Below are positions 57,224 through 64,000 of a stretch of DNA of 64,000 nucleotides, in pieces (positions within the stretch are counted from its first letter, which is position 1; each line of letters opens with the position of its first letter). The notes beneath the pieces are model-generated. The model saw nothing but the letters and a program-made list of their open reading frames with translations. It did no database searches and had not been told where the DNA came from. Both the position numbers and the translations under genes were made by a program. Source of the stretch: Portulaca oleracea (taxonomy: Eukaryota > Streptophyta > Magnoliopsida > Caryophyllales > Portulacaceae); assembly GCA_029582165.1 (NCBI GenBank), contig CM055877.1:21922355-21986354 (forward strand), given 5' to 3'.

Positions 57224-60124
57224 GTTAAACTTAAAAAGAGGGTAAAACTTGAACAAATCGAATTGATTTGAAATTGTAAAAGGGAGAAGTTGATTTATTT
57301 CGCGATTTTATTATTCTTTTTAGGCATCCTTTGCATACCGGGCCATTAAGCGGGTCTTTTGACACGTTACCACAAAGGCGACGGTTTAGGTAATAATTAG
57401 GACTCTTCCCTCGAGAGCGGGAGGCCACTACTTGTGTGATGCACTCTACATCGCCAAGCATTTGGTCTCTCCTCTCCCCATGTTATACTCAAAGGGCTTC
57501 CTTGAAGTTCCTTGAGCAACACCTGACACTCCTTGCCCACAAATGTTGAACAGGGAGGCAGATAGATGTTTGAAGACAAGGAATGAAAACAACAACAAAA
57601 AAGCGATCCTCTTGTAATTGAAAACAGAGAGGAGGAAACAATGGAAAATGGCAGTGGTAATAGCTGGTGTCAACACAACACGTAATGGATATGGAGGACA
57701 TAAAAGTAATTTACTATGCAAAAGACACAACAAAAACTACCACTTTTATCATTTTACCTATATATAAAAGAGAAAGTTACACCCCCTTTTTGTTGTGTGT
57801 TTTGCAACTTAATGTGGCTGGTTGGCTGTTTGGTTAATTTAGTGGGCTTTGTCAACTGGCCCAATTTATTGGGTGAACCGAGGCGAGAATGTGCGGTAGG
57901 CCACGTTAATCCAACCATAGAAATCCATGAATATAGAGTCATGGGTTAGGGTACCCCCTTATGTTGTATGCTGTGTGTTATGTGTTCCCCTTTCCCTTTT
58001 CTTTATTGTAAAGAGGTGACCCTAGTTTGGAGGTTTCATTCTAGTCCATATAAAATTCATTGGGTTGAGAAAATGATTATTTATTAATTTATTCAAAGGC
58101 ATTATGGCTAGCCCAAATGGAAGGTCTCATTTATGTTTGAAAGTTGCTTTTCTTAATTAATAAATAAAAATTGACTCACCTTTGATGATATTATATGGCC
58201 CTTTACGATGTTCTCTTAATGAAAGTCCAAAAAATTTAATTAAAGGTCCAACAAAGATAATGGATAGCGTTTTAGACTGTGTAATAGTCACTAGGCTTGA
58301 GTGAATTAATTTATCGATTTAATTAATAAATCTGTCATATTTATGGACGCCCCGTTGTTAGACCCAACCATATTCGATTCGTCAATTAAGCCCATAAATT
58401 AATTATAACTCGCTTATTCTTGACTTTATTTAGTCCTTTACAATATCCATTTCCCTTGAGATAGAAAAGAGTAAAAAAAAAAAAAGAAGAAGTGGGTCGT
58501 CAGTCTTGTTGAACATTATTCTAGTCCGCATAATAGCCAGTATAGCTTGAGTTGTCTTGGTTGTTGGGCCAAGTTACGGATTCTCCTTAAAACGGTCGGC
58601 CTGTGGATTGGGGCTATCCGAATTGAGATGCACTGACTTATACCCTTCAATTCATGATGCGCTCGCTATGTTTGACTTTATTCAGCCCTTTATGATGTTC
58701 TGTCCTTAGGTCCATATAGAGTTAGGCCATGCACTCTTAAAGAGTGGATGACTCTTTGTTTTAGAGTCTACATGTGAATGTCTTTCATGCCTTTGGAAAG
58801 TCTCATTAAAGGTCGTGTCATATGTGAGTCATCTCTTAAGTAAATATGTGTGTTTCGTATTTGAAAGTCTAAACCCGGGTCATAAGTGAGTCTTTTCCGG
58901 GGTTAATGTGTGCTTGTCTCTTTTCGAATGTCCGGTGTAAACCCAAGTCATGTGCGAGTCTTTGGTTTAGAGTCAGGATATGAGTGTCTTTTGCTTTAGA
59001 AAGTATCATATAAGGTCTAGGACGAGTCTTTGTGTTAGTGTCTGCATGTAAGTGTCTTGCAATCTTTAGAAAGTATCATAATCTAGGATGAGTCTTTGTG
59101 TTAGTGTCTGCATGTAAGTGTCTTGCATTCTTTAGAAAGTCTCATATAGGTTCATAGGTCATGAAAACCTATGTCGTGGGTGAGTCTGTGTCTAGAGTTA
59201 TCATGTAAATATCTGCCTTTTTTTCAGAAGTCTAATGTAAACCTATGTCATAAGTTAGCATTTCCGAGTCAGCATATAGGCATTTGCACTTTAGGAGGTC
59301 TCATATAGAAATGTAGACCCATGTCGTGGGTAAGTCTTTTCCTTGAGTCGGCATATAGTAGTCTTGCATCCTAGGAAGTCCCATATAGATCAGTTAGCTC
59401 TTTCAAACCTATGTCCTGGGTGAGTCTCTCCCGAGTCAGCATATAGGCGTTTTTCATTTTAGGAAGTCCATGTAGGTCATTTAGGTCATGCATGCATTGT
59501 GATGGGTTCTTCTTCATTTGTCTAGTGTCAAAGTCAAGGCTTAAGCTAACCATAAAGGGAATATTTGGATAACGAGAAATTCTGCAGCTACCATAGATCC
59601 CGAAGGAACAACATGGAGATTGTTAGCTTTGGATTCCCCATACGAAGATAGGAAAGGCGCATCATCAAGGGGCTTTAGAGTTAGCAAGAGTCTTGGTTGT
59701 TAAGCATTTCATGCTCAGAGTCTGTTAGAGTCAGTTCTTCATTCATTTCTTCAATTCAGTTGCTCTTGTTGCTATTTGATTAAACAGAATTTCGTGCTTG
59801 TGTTCTTTTTTACTTAAGTTGAGAAATTCTTTCATCTATCCATCATCCGTACAAACCAAGTCTGACAAATTTCATTTTCTCTTATCCTTCCATCTTTGTT
59901 GTATACCTCGTTCCCATCTTTTATTTTATCGAATCCAGGGTTTAAATAAAGAAAAAAAAAGAAGAAAAAAAGAGAGAAAAAAAAAGAAAAAAAAGAGAAG
60001 GCAGTCTGCACTCAGCAAGCAGGCTGGGCAAAAGGAGAGAAGACCAAAATCATCAGTCTCCTAAAAATGGACATCTCTATGCTCTTAGACCAACAACTTA
60101 ACCAAATGTGCCGAGGATAGGGGG
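57224..60124 (+). other. Element G 5' internal region
   Basis: No long ORF. Small frames around 57400-57730 (both strands) have no recognised motif. Poly-A/G-rich DNA lies at 59945-60000. Tat and Ogre elements commonly have long non-coding leaders, which fits. Confidence 0.5.
58745..59520. repeat. Degenerate minisatellite, about ten units of 60-95 bp
   Basis: Repeated pattern: GTCTTTGTGTTAGTGTCTGC, then ATGTAAGTGTCTTGCA, then TTTAGAAAGTCTCATATAG, then CATGTCGTGGGTGA. Unit starts (GAGTCTTT or similar) occur near 58892, 58957, 59023, 59089, 59181 and 59331. The two units at 59023 and 59089 are almost identical, the rest are diverged. Internal tandem repeats are common in Ogre/Retand elements. 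Confidence 0.8.
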
Positions 60125-61638
60125 TGTAACAGCTTGTCGCAGGGCTTACAAATTTAACCATTACTATGATTAATCTAACTAATGTAGATAGGAAAGTAGG
60201 GATCGAATCCAACGAGGAAAGATTGGTTTCAGAATAGTTTTACCGATTTAACTCACACTATAATTACGAATTAACTAATCTAAACTAAACTTATATTATT
60301 AACTAAGATTGAATGCAATTTAATAAAGAAGGGGGGGGTTTTGGATTCAAGATTAACTATTTAAATAGACGAATTAAAATTGCGAAACGAAAATATTAAA
60401 ACACACACAAGAGATTGATTCGAATAACAATATGATAAATCTATTTGGTATAGTTTATTTCCACCATGCAAATTAATACTTATCACTGACACACAAATTA
60501 ATACTCCTATGAGTTAGTCTGTAGAAAAGATGCACCATCGGCTTTTCCTTACATTTCTTTACTTTTTAGTTTACTTAGGACCAGCCCTAATATAAACCCT
60601 ACTAATTAAGACTACCCTAGTACTAGCACTAAAGTATTATGAAATTAGAGCATTAAGAACAAGAAAAGCATTACCTAACACCTTGCAACCAATTTACCAG
60701 CAAATCGATTTAACAAAGATTTATGACAACTTCCTGATTAAAAGAGAAGATTTGAGCCTTCTATGATTAATCAGGGCGATACGAACGTTAAAGACTCTAG
60801 CTTTCGGTGCTGGAGATTTTAACTATCAATTGAATCTATAAAGAACTAACTAGCATGCATTCTAATTAATTCAATATCAAAACAGTAAACAATAAGCACT
60901 AATCGTCATAAAATCATAGGAAACATGCATTAGACATTAAAGATCAAAACTTTGTCTCAAAATACATAATCTAGCATGGTTTCAATAAACTACACCAAAT
61001 AATAAAACTACTCACTCATAATACAAATCGAAGTATCAAGAATGGAGTAATTAAAAATTGTATAATAAAGTATTAAATACAACCTAATTAAATTGGAGAG
61101 GAACGAAAAATAGATGATGATGATTATCCACGATGGTGATGATGATGATGAAGGTTGGATGAGAGGTTGAGATGTGGGGAAGAGTAGGGTCCTATTCTCT
61201 CGTCCCTAGTTGGTGTTCTCCTTCAACTAATTACAGAAAATACGAAAGCAAGCCCAAAGAAAACCATTATCGTGTAAACGGCGGCTGCGGTAATTCGTCA
61301 AATGCTGGCAGCGTTTTAATAAGCGCTAGCAGCGTTCGTTCTGCTTCACCCAAATTTTCCGAGAAAAAACACTGGCAGCGTTTTGATAAGCGCTGGCAGC
61401 GCTTTTGTTTTGCACAATTTCTCATCTTACTGATTGAGGCGCTGCCAGCGGTAGATGGGCGCTGGTAGCGCCTGCTCGTTGCTTGCCGTTTTTGCTCCTG
61501 CTTTTCATCGTTTCTTAACTACTTCTTATAATTGGGAGTTTCCTAAAAATTGACAAATTAAACATAATTAGATCAAATAATTATGTATAAAAATAAACTA
61601 AATATATATATAAATTATGTATAAAATATGACTCAACA
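60125..61638 (-). mobile_element. Solo LTR nested in element G
   Basis: The 1514 bp unit has TG...CA ends (TGTAACAGC ... ACTCAACA) and GGGGG on both sides (60120-60124 and 61639-61643). Minus orientation is proposed because the GTAGGGATCGAATCC stretch near the left end resembles the U5 end of the minus-strand LTRs of B and D. A cluster of GCGCTGGCAGCGC-type palindromes lies at 61300-61470. The polyG target weakens the duplication evidence slightly. Confidence 0.8.
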
Positions 61639-61799
61639 GGGGGCTTGAACCCAACCTTCATTTCATCACCCACATTACCCTCATCTTTTCATCCAATCTC
61701 GACTTACCACCTACCATTCACATCATTGACCTCTCCATCAAACTTCAACCCTTTTCAAACCCTTAACCCAATCCAAAAGGTGTGCTATGACCAAAGGAG

Positions 61800-63835
61800 A
61801 TAAGGGGTTTCAGTAGATTCATCTCAAAGCTCACCATGACCTATGAACCTTTGTTCAAGAAGTTGAAGAAGGGAAGTAAAATAGAATCGGACGATCAATG
61901 TCAAGCTGCTTTTGAAAAAAATCAAGGAGTATTTGCAGCATCCACCGGTCCTTATGCCAAGTGATATAAGGTCAAGAGAGTGCCATCAATGTTTAGATGA
62001 ACCTCTACTCCTTTATCTTACAGTAACTAGCACCACAATGGGGGCTATGCTAGCCTAAAAGATATAAGGTCAAGAGAGTGCCATCTATTACTTGAGCAAC
62101 TCCAGTATTTGCCTCAGAAATCCATCAAAGGGCGGGTTGTTTCAGGTTTCTTGGCCGCTTCACCATCACAGGAACCTCCAAGCACTCACTTGGAATTCCC
62201 AGATGAAGGCATTTTCCTTACAGATGAAGATACATGGGAAATGTATTTTGACGGGGCTTCCAATCAAATGGGTTTTGTGGAGTCAGAGTACTACTGATCT
62301 CTCCAGAAGGGACACATGTTCCTGTATCTGTAAAGCTGGATTTTGATGCCACAAACTATGCCGCTGAATACGAAACATGTATAAAAGAGTCTGCAGGCCG
62401 CTTTGACCCTAGGGATACACCATATAAAGGTCTTTCATATTCTAGCCTTATCATTAATCAGGCTAAAAACACATGAAAGGTCCCAAATGAATGGTATACC
62501 AACAAAAGCTCTTGGGACTTGCTGATCAATTTGAGAAGATTAGCTTCTAATACCTTTCTAGGGATCACCATGAATAGGTCGATGCTCTAGCCAAGTTATC
62601 TTCAATGATATCGATCCCACCAGGCACGCTCCAAGTACCAGTAATAGTAGAGCGGCAGTCTGCACCAGCATGTATCTGCAATATGGAGACACAAGAAGAA
62701 GAAACTGAGGAATGGTTCCTTGACATATATATTTTTCTTCGGAAAGAAGAATATCCAGCCGAGCTAGACTCTCAAGGACAACAACAGGCAATAAGATCTT
62801 TAGCAGCACCATATAGTTTGATCCAAGATCGCTTGTACAAGAAATCGCCTACAGACGTCAATTTGTTGTGCATCAATGCTAAAAGTGCAAAGGAGGAGAA
62901 TGTGGACCTCACATGAATAGGCGCATACTAGTGAAGAAGATTCAAAGGGTAGGTTGTTATTGGTCCACTATGGAGGCAGATTGCTGGGATTTTGTTCGAA
63001 GATGCCACAAATGCCGAGAGTATGCCAATTTGCAGCATCAACCTCCCTCGTACTTCACTACTTTGACAACTCCATGGCCATTTTCGATATAGAGTATCGA
63101 CATCATTGGCAAGATACACCCAACAGGAATTGAAGGACATAAGTACATTGATTACTTTACTAAGTAGGTCGAGGCAGCTTCTTATGCCAAACTCACGTCC
63201 AAGCAAGTGGCCAAATAAACATCACATGCCGATGTGGTGTACCTCATGAGATTATCAGTGATAATGGAAGCCATTTTCGAAAAGAAGTGGAAATATTGCT
63301 TCCCACTTACCATGTTCAGCATCACCGGTCTTCACCTTATTGACCTTAAGCTAATAGAGCTGTAGAAGCGGCCAAAAAAATGGTGGTAAGAATTGGCCTG
63401 ACAAGTTGGCATTTGCCTTATGGGGATACTGAACCTCTATACGAATTGCTACAGGCGCCACACCATATTCATTGGTGTAGGGGATGGAAGCAGTCCCGCC
63501 AATTGAATTAGCAATCCCTTCGCTACGAATAGTGGCAGAAAGTCAAAGCAGATTGGGCTAGGGCAAGGTTCGAGGAGTTGATGTTGATGGATGAAAGGCG
63601 GTTAAGGGCATTACACAATGTGCAAGTGTGTCAAAGTAGGATCACTCGATCTTTTAATAAGAAGGTGAAAAGTCGCTCACTTCAAGTAGGTGATTTGGTG
63701 CTTAAGGAAGTCAAGGCACCTATACAAGACCCAAGGGGAACACCTCAGCCTTCTATAACCTTCACAAACCTTTCATCCATCCATAACCTGTATATGAACC
63801 CTCAAACCTTCATAACCATCTTTTCGAACGGTTAA
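61800..63835 (+). pseudogene. Element G pol remnant: RT end, RNase H, integrase
   Basis: In order and across several frames: the end of RT and connection region (EPLFKKLKKGSKIE, DDQCQAAFEK, EYLQHP), a second RNase H-like stretch with MYFDGASNQMG and DFDATNYAAEYE (the dual RNase H typical of the Tat branch), then an integrase zinc finger (GCYWSTMEADCWDFVRRCHKC), a core with SIDIIGKIHP, ISDNGSHF and RAVEAAKK, and a C-terminal GDLVLKEVKAPIQDP. All three acidic residues of the integrase core can be found, but stops and frameshifts are frequent. It could not make an enzyme. Confidence 0.82.
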
Positions 63836-64000
63836 GCCTTCCTCGAGGCACTACCCATCAAAGTTGTGCTTAAAGAACTACGACTGGCTTGATTCCACCT
63901 TTGATACGTAGGAAAACCTCTTTGAGGCCCGACTGTTACAAGGAGAATCCTTTGTCCTCAAAATGTTGGTCTTTGATAGAAGAAAAAACAAACAACAAGA

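Larger units (their letters stand above)
57085..63960 (+). mobile_element. Element G: Tat/Ogre-like Ty3/gypsy element, partial
   Basis: It begins with an LTR tail and PBS, has a long 5' internal region with a minisatellite, a nested solo LTR (60125-61638) and then RNase H and integrase remnants. It continues at least to ~63835 and probably past the window. I treat the two sides as one element because orientation and lineage agree; the gag, protease and most of RT were not found, so a join of two different elements is possible. Confidence 0.6.

Noticed and set aside
58892..59520. CRISPR-like array
   Set aside because: Units are contiguous and diverged without unique spacers, and the sequence is plant nuclear DNA; it is a minisatellite.

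Overview
This window is repeat-dominated nuclear DNA from a flowering plant, most likely a eudicot. The evidence is layered Ty3/gypsy LTR retrotransposons of the Athila, Tat/Ogre and chromovirus types, a 5S-derived Cassandra TRIM, an L1-type LINE, and one intact intron-containing host gene. The species cannot be named from the sequence.

Layout. 1-3190: AT-rich DNA carrying three tandem copies of a ~0.85 kb unit, followed by ~1.1 kb of AAT/ATT low-complexity DNA. 4430-11848: element A, a plus-strand Athila-type non-autonomous element with a truncated 5' LTR, a decayed gag-like ORF and no pol; a 1.4 kb solo LTR (8355-9753) sits inside it. 11887-29870: element B, a minus-strand Athila-type element with both LTRs and a perfect TTTAT target duplication; its RT is split by element C (18309-26002), a second gag-only element on the plus strand. 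30220-32240: an inverted-repeat element interrupted by a Cassandra insertion (30301-31515) whose outer LTRs face each other in opposite orientation. 36029-38806: the only host gene with strong support, a ten-exon MIKC*-type MADS-box factor of the AGL66/AGL104 group on the minus strand, with GATA/GA microsatellites and a Stowaway-like MITE upstream. 39970-44156: element D, a truncated Athila-type element (minus strand). 44157-48708: element E, a chromodomain-bearing chromovirus lacking its 5' LTR. 49450-52270: a gag remnant (F) split by a 1.55 kb solo LTR. 54730-57080: a 5'-truncated LINE (minus). 57085 to the right end: element G, a Tat/Ogre-like element with PBS, minisatellite and decayed pol, carrying a nested solo LTR (60125-61638).

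How the parts relate. A, B, C and D share a tRNA-Asp-type primer binding site, a conserved LTR tip and, in A, B and C, a conserved 3' untranslated motif, although their LTR bodies differ. This fits one mobilisation system in which gag-only elements (A, C) depend on pol-bearing relatives (B, D). All retroelement coding regions seen here carry stops, frameshifts or substitutions in catalytic residues, so none looks autonomous now. Several in-frame stops are TGA at conserved Arg positions, as expected from decay of methylated CpG.

The least explained signals are the back-to-back Cassandra structure with an intact target duplication, clusters of short GC-rich palindromes in the LTRs, and a conserved hairpin plus polypurine-tract-like motif downstream of the coding regions in A, B and C.
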